Assembly (NCBI GenBank): GCA_016715995.1
Contig: JADJXF010000009.1
Coordinates: 248,001 to 312,000 of the forward strand
Length of the DNA stretch: 64,000 bases
From: Flavobacteriales bacterium
GTDB lineage: Bacteria > Bacteroidota > Bacteroidia > Flavobacteriales_F > PHOS-HE28
Reading direction: 5' to 3'
Notes under the pieces: generated by a model
What the model was told of the DNA's origin: nothing
Seen by the model: only the letters and a program-made list of their open reading frames with translations
Databases searched by the model: none
Part shown: positions 51,609 through 61,885 of the stretch, piece by piece
Numbering within the stretch: the first letter of the stretch is position 1
How the letters are laid out: the number at the start of each line of letters is the position of its first letter
Program-made: the position numbers and the translations under genes

Positions 51609-52391
51609 ATGGAGATCCTGCCGCGCTACTTCCTAGAGATCAGTTTCTGCGGCACCGCGTACCGCGGCTGGCAGCGGCAGCCCGATGCGCCTAGCGTGCA
51701 GGCCGAGGTGGAGAAAGCCCTGCAGTTCGCGCTCCATCGCCACAAGGTGAACGCCATCGGCTGCGGCCGAACCGACACCGGGGTCCATGCCACGCACTAC
51801 TTCCTGCACTTTGATGGTCCTAGCGATCGTGCATTGGACGAGCGCTTCGTGTACAGTTTGAACAGTTTGCTGCCCGACGACATCGCTGTGCGCCGCGTGA
51901 TTGCCGTACCCGATGATGCGCATGCGCGTTTCAGCGCAACGGAGCGTGGCTATTGCTACCGCATCCACAAGAACAAGGATCCTTTCCTCACTGACTTGTC
52001 GCATCAGTTGAAGCCCGCGTTGGATGTGGACGCGATGAACGAGGCGTGCGTCGCGCTCATCGGCAAGCAGGATTTCTGCAGCTTCCAAAAGGTGGGCAGC
52101 GATGTGAAGACATCGATTTGCGATGTGCGCGAGGCGCGCTGGGAGGCGGTGCCGAACGGCTATGTGTTCCGGATCAAGGCCGACCGTTTCCTCCGCAACA
52201 TGGTGCGCGCCATCGTGGGCACGAGCATTCGTATAGGCAAGGAGCAGCAGCCGCCCTTGCACATGGCGGAGGTGCTCGCCGCGAAGGACCGCCATGCCGC
52301 CGGCCGCTCGGCACCTGCCTGCGGACTTTATCTGGAGCACGTCGCGTACCCGTTCATCGTGCCCGATCTTCGTGCCCGCGATTCACGATGA
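51609..52391 (+). CDS. truA: tRNA pseudouridine(38-40) synthase
   Basis: 260 residues from ATG 51609. TruA signatures: FCGTAYRGWQRQPDAPSVQ, CGRTDTGVHATHYFLHF with the catalytic Asp, CYRIHKNKDP and DRFLRNMVRAIVGTSIRIG. It modifies positions 38-40 of tRNA. It overlaps the next ATG by four bases (ATGA). Confidence 0.97.
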   Translation: MEILPRYFLEISFCGTAYRGWQRQPDAPSVQAEVEKALQFALHRHKVNAIGCGRTDTGVHATHYFLHFDGPSDRALDERFVYSLNSLLPDDIAVRRVIAVPDDAHARFSATERGYCYRIHKNKDPFLTDLSHQLKPALDVDAMNEACVALIGKQDFCSFQKVGSDVKTSICDVREARWEAVPNGYVFRIKADRFLRNMVRAIVGTSIRIGKEQQPPLHMAEVLAAKDRHAAGRSAPACGLYLEHVAYPFIVPDLRARDSR

Positions 52392-54157
52392 GTTCGAGCA
52401 CCACACAGGGAAAGGCCTTCGACCGCCAGCTCTTCGGCCGCGTTTTCGCGTTCACTGGGCCCTACCGAGGGATTTTCTGGTCCACGTTCGCGCTCACCAT
52501 TTTCCTGGCCGGCCTCGGCGTGGTCCGCCCGCTGCTCATGGGCGACATGATCGACGATTATGCGCTCACCGGCGATGCACGCGGCCTGTGGATCGTCTCG
52601 GTCATCGTCACCGGCCTGCTGGTGCTGGAGACGGTGGTGCAGTTCTACCAGGCTTACTGGACCGCATGGCTTGGACAGGCCGTCACCTTCGATCTGCGGC
52701 AGAAGCTTTATGCACGGGTCATCGGCTTCAAGCTCCGCTACTTCGACAAAACTCCCATCGGTCAACTCGTCACCCGCGTGATCAGCGACATCGAGACCAT
52801 CGACGACATCTTCTCGCAGGGCCTGCTCATGATCATGGGTGATATCCTGAAGCTCCTTGTGGTGGTTGTGGTGATGTTCGTGGTGAACTGGAAGCTGGCG
52901 CTGCTGAGCATGGTGCCGATCCCCTTGCTGCTCTGGAGCACGAACATCTTCAAGAACAGCATCCAGAAGAGCTTCCAGGATGTGCGGACACAGGTGGCGC
53001 GGCTCAACACCTTCGTGCAGGAGCACATCCAAGGCATGGCCATCGTGCAGCTCTTCGGGCGCGAGGAGCAGGAGTACCGGAAGTTCCAGGCGATCAACAA
53101 GGAGCACCGCGCCGCGCACATCCGGAGCGTGCTCGCCTACAGCATCTTCTTCCCCGTGGTGGAGATCCTCAGCGCCATCTCGCTCGGCTTCCTGGTCTGG
53201 TGGGGCGTGAAGGATGTGCTGGCGGGATTCGCTACGCTGGGCGACGTCTTCGCGTACATCCTCTTCATCAACATGCTCTTCCGGCCCATCCGGCAGCTGG
53301 CCGACCGCTTCAACGTGCTGCAGATGGGCATGGTGGGCAGCGAGCGCGTATTCAAGGTGCTGGACACGGATGCCACCCTTGCCGATGAGGGCGCGGCTTC
53401 CGTCGCCGGACTACGTGGCGACATCCGCTTCGACGGGCTCTGGTTCGCCTACAATGATGGCAGCGCTGCGGAAGAGGAGCATTGGGTCCTTCGGGATATC
53501 GCCTTCGAGGCGAAGGCCGGGCAGATGATCGCGCTCGTGGGCGCCACGGGCAGCGGCAAGAGCAGCATCATCAATGTGCTGAGCCGCTCCTATGAATTCC
53601 AGAAAGGCGCGGTATTCCTCGATGGCGTGGACATCCGCGACTACCGGTTGAGCGAGTTGCGGCGCAGTATCAGCGTGGTTCTGCAGGACGTGTTCCTATT
53701 CAGCGACACCGTTCACAACAACATCACCTTGAACGACCCGGCAATCTCACGTGAGGAGGTGGAAACCGCGGCTCGGCAGGTGGGCGCGCACGAGTTCATT
53801 ATGAAGCTGCCCAAGGGCTACGACACGGAGGTGGGGGAGCGGGGCGGTATCCTCAGCACGGGTCAGCGGCAGCTGCTGGCCTTCATCCGGGCCGCTGTCC
53901 ACAAGCCGAAGGTCCTGGTGCTCGACGAGGCTACCAGCAGCGTGGACAGCCTGAGTGAGCAGCTGATCCAGCAAGCCACTGAGCGAATCACCAAGGGTCG
54001 CACGAGCATCGTCATCGCACACCGGCTGAGCACGGTGCAGCACGCGGACCGGATCCTTGTCCTGGACAAGGGCAGGATCATCGAGCAGGGCAACCATCAG
54101 GAGCTGCTGGCGCAAGGCGGGGCCTATCGGAAGTTGTACGACCTGCAGTTCCGGTAG
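52388..54157 (+). CDS. ABC transporter, fused permease and ATPase (exporter type)
   Basis: 589 residues from ATG 52388. Six membrane helices in residues 20-320 and an ATPase domain after 350: Walker A GATGSGKSSII, Q-loop VLQDVFLFSD, signature LSTGQRQLL (Thr in place of the usual Gly), Walker B VLVLDEATSSVD and H-loop IVIAHRLST. A half-transporter of the lipid/drug exporter class that works as a homo- or heterodimer. Substrate unknown; the truA overlap shows cotranscription only. Confidence 0.94.
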   Translation: MSSSTTQGKAFDRQLFGRVFAFTGPYRGIFWSTFALTIFLAGLGVVRPLLMGDMIDDYALTGDARGLWIVSVIVTGLLVLETVVQFYQAYWTAWLGQAVTFDLRQKLYARVIGFKLRYFDKTPIGQLVTRVISDIETIDDIFSQGLLMIMGDILKLLVVVVVMFVVNWKLALLSMVPIPLLLWSTNIFKNSIQKSFQDVRTQVARLNTFVQEHIQGMAIVQLFGREEQEYRKFQAINKEHRAAHIRSVLAYSIFFPVVEILSAISLGFLVWWGVKDVLAGFATLGDVFAYILFINMLFRPIRQLADRFNVLQMGMVGSERVFKVLDTDATLADEGAASVAGLRGDIRFDGLWFAYNDGSAAEEEHWVLRDIAFEAKAGQMIALVGATGSGKSSIINVLSRSYEFQKGAVFLDGVDIRDYRLSELRRSISVVLQDVFLFSDTVHNNITLNDPAISREEVETAARQVGAHEFIMKLPKGYDTEVGERGGILSTGQRQLLAFIRAAVHKPKVLVLDEATSSVDSLSEQLIQQATERITKGRTSIVIAHRLSTVQHADRILVLDKGRIIEQGNHQELLAQGGAYRKLYDLQFR

Positions 54158-54288
54158 CCGATTCATCTCCTCAGTCGCCCGGTTCATCCACGTGATGGCC
54201 GGTTGCCCCGGACCGGGTGGCGATCTTCATCCCGAGGCAACCTGCCGCCCTATTTCCCGGTCTTCCCACTACCCTTCAGAACCCTTCG

Positions 54289-57200
54289 ATGCCCCATACT
54301 TCCACGATGCTGCGCAATGCCCTGTTCATGGCCGGTGTATTGCCGGTTTTTGCGCTTTCGGCCCAAGGTCCAAGCGCAGGAGATCACGATCACGGAACGG
54401 GCACGACCGGCCCGGTGCTCCACGGCGAGTACGTGGAGAACAAGGGCCAATGGTCCGCGCCGATCCGCTACCGCGCCGATTTCGGGCTGGTGGCCCTCTT
54501 CGCGGAGCAGGACCGCCTGGTATTCTCGAAGCTGGAGGACGGCGCGACCGATAGGGGCACGATGCGCAGCATGAAGGTCCTGGCGCCATGGAAGATTTGC
54601 GTCTGAAGGGTCATGCGTGGTACGCCTGGTTCGAGGGTGCGAATCCGAATCCGGAACTGGCCCGTTCGGGTGTTTCGAGGGATTACTTCAACTACTTCAT
54701 CGGGAACGACCCCGCGCTCTGGGCCAGCGAGGTGCGGCATTTCGAGGAGGTCCGGTACAAGAGCCTATGGCCGGGCGTTGACCTGCGGCTGCATGAGGAG
54801 GAGGGCGGATTCAAGTACGATCTGGTGCTCGCCAACGCAGCAGTGGTGCAGCAGGTGCGATTCCGGTATGAGGGATTGGATGGCATGGGACTCGATGCGG
54901 AAGGCAACCTCATCCTGAAGACCTCGGTGGGTGAGCTTCAGGAACTGGCCCCGGTGGCCTGGTACGACGATGGCGCTAAGGAGCCCGTGCGGTGCAGCTT
55001 CACTCTGATCGGCAGCACAGTGGGATTCACCTTCGGCAAGGGAACGAAGACGAACCGCCCCATCGTGATCGACCCGACCTTGATCGCCAGCACGCTGAGC
55101 GGCACGGGAAACATCGGCACCACGCAGAATTACGGCCACACGGCCACCTACGATGACGCTGGCAATATCTACACCGGCGCCATCTGCTTCGGGCAGGGCT
55201 ATCCCACCACGCCGGGCGCCTTCGATGGGACCAACAACGGTGGCATCGATATCGCGGTGAGCAAATTGAACCCGACGGGCACCACCTTGATCTTCGCTAC
55301 CTATCTCGGCGGCAGCAGCGGCGATTACCCGCACAGCCTGGTGGTTACCCTGCAGGGGGAACTCACTGTCTATGGCACGTCCCCATCGGCCAATTACCCG
55401 GTGAGCGCGAATGCCTATGACCCCACTTTCAATGGAGGAACTGCCGACATCGTCATCTCAAAGCTGAACCCGACAGGCACGGCCCTCATCGGCTCAACGT
55501 TCATGGGCAGCCCAGGCAGCGATGGCCGGAACATGTTCACCAACAACTATGGCGACAGCTATCGCGGTGAAGTGATCAGCGACGCGGCCGGCCGCATTTA
55601 CGTGAGCAGTTGTTCCGATGCCGCAGGCTTCCCCACCACGCCGGGTGCCTTCCAGCCCGCCCATGCTGGCATGCAGGATGGCGTGGTCTTCGGCCTCTCA
55701 CCCGACCTGAGCAATCTGCTCTGGAGCACGTACTTCGGCACCGCGCAACATGATATGTGCTTCGGCATCAAGCTCGACTCCAGTGGCCAGCCATATGTGT
55801 GCGGCGGCACAGCGGGTGGCACTCTGCCCACCACGCCAGGCGCATTCCAGACGGCCAGCAATGGCATGCAGGAAGCCTTCATCGCGCGCTTCAACAACAA
55901 CGCGAGCAGCCTTCTCAACTGCACTTACTTCGGCGCAACGGACAACGACGTGGCCTTTTTCCTCCAACTGGACCTTGATGACAACGCATACATCTTCGGC
56001 CAGTCAGCAGCGAGCAATCTGGGCATCGCACCGGCCGGCACCTACGGCCAGGCCACAGGCGGCATCTTCGTCGCCGAGTTCGATGCCACGCTGAGCACGC
56101 AGGTGTTCCGCACCATGCTCGGTCCCGGAGGCGGTGGTTTCAGCGCGGGAATGGTGCCCGTGGCCTTCCTGGTGGATGTGTGCCGCAACATCTACATCAG
56201 CGGGTACAGCGTGGGCACCGGTTGGCCGCTTGCGGGAACACCGCTCTATAACAGCGGTGGTTTCTACCTGGCCACCTTCGAGCCCGACATGACCAACATC
56301 ATCTACGGGACGTACTATACCGGGGCCAGCCATGTCGACGGTGGCACCAGCCGTTTCGATGCCAATGGCAAGGTCTATCAGGCCGTATGCACCAGTGGCG
56401 GCTTCCCCACCACGCCTGGCGCTTACAGCAACGTTCAGCCCTCCGGTTGGGATGTCGGTGTCTTCAAGATCGACTTCAACGTGTCGGGCGTGAATGCCGC
56501 CGGTGCCAGCACCCTCAATCAGGGCTGCGCGCCCATCGTGATTGACTTCTCCAACAACAGCACGGGTGACATGTGGATCTGGGACTTCGGCGATGGCAGC
56601 CCGCCGGTGGAGGCATTCGCTCCAAGCCATGCCTATACAGAACCGGGCGCCTACACCGTGACGCTCATCGCCATGGATTCGCTCTCGTGCAACCTGGCCG
56701 ATACCACTTATCTGCCCATCACCATTGGTGAGCAGCAACCCATCGATGCCGACTTCACATACGTGCAGACGATTGATTGCACGCTCATGGAGATCAGCAC
56801 CCAGAACCTGAGCACCGGGGATCCGCTCACGTGGTACTGGGACATGGGCGATGGCACCTTGTACACCGATACCAATGTGGTGCATCAGTTCCCCGGTCCG
56901 GGCAGCTACCTCGTGCAGTTGATTGCGGAGGATCCCACCGGATGCAGCGGCGCCGACACGGTCCAGGTGCAGATTGACATCGGCCCGCCCTTGCAGGTGG
57001 ATGCGGACTTCGCGGTGCTGGAGGATCCGGGCTGTGATGAGCTCGGCGTGATCTGCACTGATCAGAGCACGAGCGTGACGCCGACTTACGCCTGGGACAT
57101 GGGCGACGGCACATTGTACACCACACCGGACGTGAACCATCTCTACCAAGGTGTCGGCACATACACCATCACGCTCATCGTCACCGATCCTGGCTCGTGC

Positions 57201-58445
57201 AACCTCACCGATACGATGACCATGGATGTGACGGTTGACCCGAGCGCTCCTGTTGCAGCCGCATTCACCGCGTCGCAGGCCTTCGATTGCGACAACCTCC
57301 TGCTTCAGACCGACAACCAGAGCACGGGAACCAACCTCGTCTTCGACTGGCAGTTGAGCGATGGCGCGCAATACGCGGACACGAACGTGACGCATGTGTT
57401 CAGCGGTCCCGGCACCTACACGATCACGCTGAACGTGAGCGATGCGCTGGGCTGCTCACCGCCGCAGAGCGCCACGCTCGATGTGGTCATCGACCCGCTC
57501 GAGCCGGTGGTGGCGGACTTCACCGCTTCGCAGGTGAACGATTGCATGCTGCTGACCGTGAGCACCGTGAACCAGAGCACCGGCGATAGCGTGAGCCACA
57601 GCTGGGACATGGGCGATGGGAACACCTACTCCGGGCAGGATGTGACGCATGCGTACAATACGCCGGGTCTGTACACCATCACCCTCACCATCACCGACCT
57701 CGGCTGCGGCCAGGACAATCAGACTACGATGCAGGTGGAACTCATCGATGTGCTCCCCATCCTATATGTGGGCGATTCGGTGATCTGTCCGGATGATGTC
57801 GCCGTGCTGAATGTGCTGGCCGACGCGAACGTCACCTATCTGTGGAGCACTGGCGATACCACCTCCTCCATCACCGTTGATGAGCCGGGCACATACACCA
57901 TCACCGTGAGCGATGGTCTGTGCATCGGCAGCGCATCGGTCCCAATCATCGCCGCGCCGCGCCACCAGCTCTACGATTCGCTCTATGCTTGCCCGCGCAC
58001 CTGGGTGGACCTCACTGTGCCCATCAATGGGCTTGCCTTCCAATGGGTGACCGGCGGTGCCGAGCGCACCGAGCGCGTTTGGGGTGAGGGCCTCTATACC
58101 TACGACATGATCGATCTCTGGGGCTGCCCGCACTCGGACAGCGTCAAGGTGATCGCGCTCGATTCAGTGCCTCAGGTCTTCGCGCCGAATGCATTCACTC
58201 CTGATGGTGACGGACGCAATGACGTGTTCCGCATCGCCGGCTTCGGGGAGAAGACGGTGAAGATGACCATCTTCAACCGCTGGGGTGAGCAGCTCTGGGC
58301 CAACGAGGGCATGGAGCCCTTCTGGGACGGCCGGTACAGCGGCAGCGTGGTGCAGGATGGCGTGTACGTGTATGTCCTGAAGTACACGGGCACATGCTAC
58401 AACGAAGAGAAGGAAGTGATCGGACACGTGACGGTGGTGCGGTAA
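54289..58445 (+). pseudogene. giant secreted SBBP/PKD protein with T9SS type B domain, interrupted by one frameshift (member 1 of 3)
   Basis: From ATG 54289 the first about 100 residues carry a signal peptide (MLRNALFMAGVLPVFALSAQ) and EYVENKGQWSAPIRYRADFG, the N-terminal domain seen also in the next two genes. The frame then ends at 54606 while the rest (RLKGHAWYAWFEG onward, 1285 residues) continues in another frame to 58445. Inserting one G in GGAAGATT near 54594 would read WKDLRLKGHAW without a break. Then comes a WxxG/beta-propeller (SBBP) region, six PKD domains (WDFGDGSPP, WDMGDGTLYTDTN and similar) and the CHU_C T9SS domain (APNAFTPDGDGRNDVF, FNRWGEQLW, GHVTVVR). A broken gene or a sequencing error. 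Confidence 0.82.
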
Positions 58446-58468
58446 GGCGCAATCAATACCTGCTTGAG

Positions 58469-61400
58469 ATGAACATCAGCTTGAACACCGGCCGAATGGC
58501 CATGCCGTTGGTGTACGCGGCAGCTTCCATCGCGTCAGCTTTGTTGACAGTCGCCGCCAGCGGCCATGAACACGGGGATGCTGCAACAGTACGCGTGCAA
58601 TACGTAGCGAATCAAGGGCAATGGCCCGCTTCCGTTCGCTTCAAGGCGGCGTTCCCCGCAAGCGCAATGTTCCTTCAGGATGATGGCGTCACGTGGGTGC
58701 GCATGCAGGACGAAGCTCCCGAACTGGTGCATGAGTACATCCAATGGGACGAGGCCCGGCAGGCGGCGTTCGCGCTGCGCGGTCACGCGTGGAGGATGCG
58801 GTTCGTTGGCGGGGATGCAGAGGCATTGAAGCAGGGTGAGCAGCGGCGCAGCGAGTATCATAACTATTTCATCGGCGATGATCCCTCGCAGTGGGCTTCG
58901 AACGTCCCCGTTTACGAAGGCGCCCTTTATGAAGGACTATGGCCGGGGATCGACATGCGGTGGCATAGTGAGGATGGCCATGTGAAGTACGATCTTCTGC
59001 TTGCGCCGGGGGCTGATGCGCGGCACATCGCTTTGCGATATGAGGGGCTGGATGGGCTCCACATTGATTCGGATGGGAACCTGGTGCTCGGCACGAGCGT
59101 GGGAACGCTCACCGAGCTGAAACCCGTGGCTTGGTACGCCGATGACCGGACGCCGCTTTCCTGCGCATTCGATCTGAAGGACGGGGAGGTGCGTTTCCGT
59201 TTCCCGGAAGGGATTGATGCCGCGCGTGGCGTGGTGATCGACCCGATGCTGATGGGAGCGACGTACAGCGGCCAGGTGGGCGCGAGCAACTATGGGCATT
59301 GCTCCACCTACGACGCAGAGGGGCACATTTATGGCGGCGCGCAGAACTTCGGCATGGGCTTCCCGACCTCGCTCGGCGCGTTCCAGACCACACCTGGGGG
59401 CGGCTTCGGCACCGATATCGTCGTGAACAAGTTCTCGCCCGATGCGACGGCGCTCATCTGGGCGACGTACATCGGCGGCAGCAGCGACGACAAGCCCCAT
59501 AGCATGATCGTGAACAACGCTCAGGAGCTCTGCATCCTCGGAAGCACCACGGGCGTCGGCTTCCCTACCACGTCCGGGGCCATCGATGAAACGCACAACG
59601 GCGGCAGCGATATCGTCATCGTTCATCTCAACAGCACGGCCACAGGTCTCGTGGGTAGCACCTACCTCGGAGGCGCGCAGGAGGATGGCCGGCAGAACAT
59701 GACGAACAACTATGGTGACACCTTCCGCGGTGAGGTGATGCTCGATCAAGTCGGGAACATCTTCATCGCCTCTTCAACCCAGAGCAGCAATTTCCCTGTC
59801 ACGGCCGGGGCATTCCAGACCTCGCTCGGTGGTGGTCAGGACGCTGTGCTCGTCGGCGTGAATCCCATCTGTTCGAACCTGGTGCTGAGCACCTTCATCG
59901 GCGGCTCATCGAACGACAACGGGCTGGGCCTTCGCTTTGATGGGCAAGGAGGCATCTACGTGTGCGGCGGCACATCCAGCAGCAACTTCCCCATGGTGCC
60001 TGGAGGCTACCAGAGCAACTACCAGGGCGGGGCGAAGGATGGCTATATAGTGCGGCTCACAACGGCTGGCGATGCCATGACGGCGGGCACCTTCTTCGGC
60101 ACGAGCAGCGACGACATGGCCTACTTCATCGATCTGGACAACGACAACGACGTGTACATCTATGGCCAGAGTTCGGGGGCGATTCCAATTGAACCCGCAG
60201 GCATTTATGGCCAACCGGGCGGCGGCATCTTCCTGGCGGCCTTCGATCCGAGCCTCGCTAGCACGGTGTTCACCACCAAGGTGGGCGGTTCGAACATGGC
60301 CCCAGTGGCGTTCCTGGTGGACATGTGCGAGCGCATCTATGTGAGCGGCTACAACCCGAATGGCGCGTGGGAAGTCACTCCCGACGCGCTCTATGGCCCC
60401 GGCTTCAGCCAGTTCTACCTGGCGTGCTACGATGTGGACATGGCCGGGATCCTCTACGGCACCTACTACGGCGGCAGCCATGTGGACGGCGGCACCAGCC
60501 GATTCGACAAGGCGGGCATCATCTACCAAGGCGTCTGCAGCGGAGGCCAGAGCATGCCCACCACGCCTGGCTGTTACGCGCCCACCAACAATGTGGGCTG
60601 GGATCTCGGCGTGTTCAAGATCGACTTCCAGCAGAGCGGCGTCTTCGCTAATGTGAGCGCCACCGCCGTGACCGGTTGCGCGCCTTCGCCGATCACCTTC
60701 ACCGCCAATGGCAATGCGCCGTTCTATACATGGAACCTAGGTGATGGCACCATCGTGGAGGGCACGGCGACCGTGTCTCATACGTATGCGGAGTCCGGCA
60801 TGTACACCGTGATGCTCGTCGGAATCGACAGCCTATCGTGCAACGTGGCCGACACCGCCTATGTCACCGTCACCATCAGCGACCCGTCCGAACTGCTTGC
60901 TTCCTTCACTGCTGAACCGCTCAGTTCATGCGATGCGTATGGTGTGCAGCTGAGCAGCACCAGTTCCGGGGGCACCGTGCTGCTCTGGGACCTGGGTGGC
61001 GGAAACCAATCGAACCAGCCCAGCCCATTGGTGGATGTAGGTGCACCGGGCTCGTATGATTTCGTGCTCCTCGTCATCGACCCCATCTGCCAGGATACCG
61101 CAATAGCCAGCGTGACCGTGGTTGTGCCTCCGGCGTCCATGACGATTGACCTTCCATCGCCCGCCTACATCTGTCCGGATGAAGCGGCTTTGCTCTCTGC
61201 AGGACCGGGATACGACAGTTACCTGTGGAGCACTGGCGATGCCTCCACATCCATCTCCGTGGAGGACCCTGGCGTGTACACGGTGACGGTGACCGATGGC
61301 TTCTGCACCGCGAGTGACGCGATCGATGTGCTGGACGCCCCCGTGCATGAGCCCATGCTGGACCGCACCACCTGCCCCGGGGTCGCTGTGCAGTTGACAC

Positions 61401-61843
61401 CAACATTCTCGGCGGATACATTAACCTGGAGCACGGGCGAACAACAGCAGTCCATCAGCGTCGTCAGTGCAGGCCTGTATTCGTTCATCGCGACCGATTC
61501 GTACGGGTGCATCGTGGAGGATACCGTTCGTGTCGACGTGCTGCTGGTTTCCGGTGGCGAGGCCTTGGTGCCGAATGTGTTCTCGCCCAATGGCGATGGG
61601 GTGAATGATGTGTTCGAGGTTGATGCGCCCACAGCGAGCGATTTCAGCATGGAGGTCTTCAACCGCTGGGGCCAGTTGATGTACCGTACCCGCACGCCAT
61701 GGCTTGGCTGGAAAGGCAGCGTGGACAACGAGCCCGACCAGAACGTCCCGGACGGGACGTACTACTTCATCGTACGGTATATCGACCTCTGCGCGGAGGA
61801 CCCCGAAGTCAGCAAGGCCGGGCATGTCACCCTCTTGCGGTAA
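58469..61843 (+). CDS. giant secreted SBBP/PKD protein with T9SS type B domain (member 2 of 3)
   Basis: 1124 residues from ATG 58469. Signal-like start (MAMPLVYAAASIASALLTVA) and QYVANQGQWPASVRFKAAFP, paralogous to the previous gene's N-terminus. SBBP-type beta-propeller repeats fill residues 250-720, with GDTFRGEVMLDQVGNIF, YVCGGTSSSNFP, VDGGTSRFDKAGIIYQGVC. Two PKD-like domains follow (YTWNLGDGT, LLWDLGGGN), then Ig-like domains with YLWSTGDAST, and a CHU_C sorting domain (VPNVFSPNGDGVNDVFEV, FNRWGQLMY, GHVTLLR). The ATG is 23 bases after the stop of member 1. T9SS-exported, probably a surface adhesin or filament. Confidence 0.9.
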   Translation: MNISLNTGRMAMPLVYAAASIASALLTVAASGHEHGDAATVRVQYVANQGQWPASVRFKAAFPASAMFLQDDGVTWVRMQDEAPELVHEYIQWDEARQAAFALRGHAWRMRFVGGDAEALKQGEQRRSEYHNYFIGDDPSQWASNVPVYEGALYEGLWPGIDMRWHSEDGHVKYDLLLAPGADARHIALRYEGLDGLHIDSDGNLVLGTSVGTLTELKPVAWYADDRTPLSCAFDLKDGEVRFRFPEGIDAARGVVIDPMLMGATYSGQVGASNYGHCSTYDAEGHIYGGAQNFGMGFPTSLGAFQTTPGGGFGTDIVVNKFSPDATALIWATYIGGSSDDKPHSMIVNNAQELCILGSTTGVGFPTTSGAIDETHNGGSDIVIVHLNSTATGLVGSTYLGGAQEDGRQNMTNNYGDTFRGEVMLDQVGNIFIASSTQSSNFPVTAGAFQTSLGGGQDAVLVGVNPICSNLVLSTFIGGSSNDNGLGLRFDGQGGIYVCGGTSSSNFPMVPGGYQSNYQGGAKDGYIVRLTTAGDAMTAGTFFGTSSDDMAYFIDLDNDNDVYIYGQSSGAIPIEPAGIYGQPGGGIFLAAFDPSLASTVFTTKVGGSNMAPVAFLVDMCERIYVSGYNPNGAWEVTPDALYGPGFSQFYLACYDVDMAGILYGTYYGGSHVDGGTSRFDKAGIIYQGVCSGGQSMPTTPGCYAPTNNVGWDLGVFKIDFQQSGVFANVSATAVTGCAPSPITFTANGNAPFYTWNLGDGTIVEGTATVSHTYAESGMYTVMLVGIDSLSCNVADTAYVTVTISDPSELLASFTAEPLSSCDAYGVQLSSTSSGGTVLLWDLGGGNQSNQPSPLVDVGAPGSYDFVLLVIDPICQDTAIASVTVVVPPASMTIDLPSPAYICPDEAALLSAGPGYDSYLWSTGDASTSISVEDPGVYTVTVTDGFCTASDAIDVLDAPVHEPMLDRTTCPGVAVQLTPTFSADTLTWSTGEQQQSISVVSAGLYSFIATDSYGCIVEDTVRVDVLLVSGGEALVPNVFSPNGDGVNDVFEVDAPTASDFSMEVFNRWGQLMYRTRTPWLGWKGSVDNEPDQNVPDGTYYFIVRYIDLCAEDPEVSKAGHVTLLR

Positions 61844-61873
61844 TCTGAATCGGTCCTGCAGGAACGAGATAAT

Positions 61874-61881
61874 TACATTCG
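61874..61881 (+). promoter_or_regulatory. -7-like element immediately before the third SBBP gene
   Basis: TACATTCG is one base from TAnnTTTG and, as for menI, is followed by GCCC and the ATG (61886), so a leaderless start is possible. A palindrome TCCTGCAGGA lies at 61854-61863. Confidence 0.35.
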
Positions 61882-61885
61882 GCCC

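Noticed and set aside
54217..54606. Independent 129-codon secreted protein
   Set aside because: Its signal peptide and ENKGQW domain are the missing N-terminus of the large gene that follows; the apparent stop results from one missing base.
56004..57395. 463-codon open frame opposite the PKD repeats of the first SBBP protein
   Set aside because: Antisense to repeated PKD units; its regularity reflects the repeat on the other strand.
56560..57720. CRISPR-like repeats
   Set aside because: The regular repetition is made by PKD-domain coding units of about 80-90 residues with divergent sequence, not by identical short repeats with spacers.
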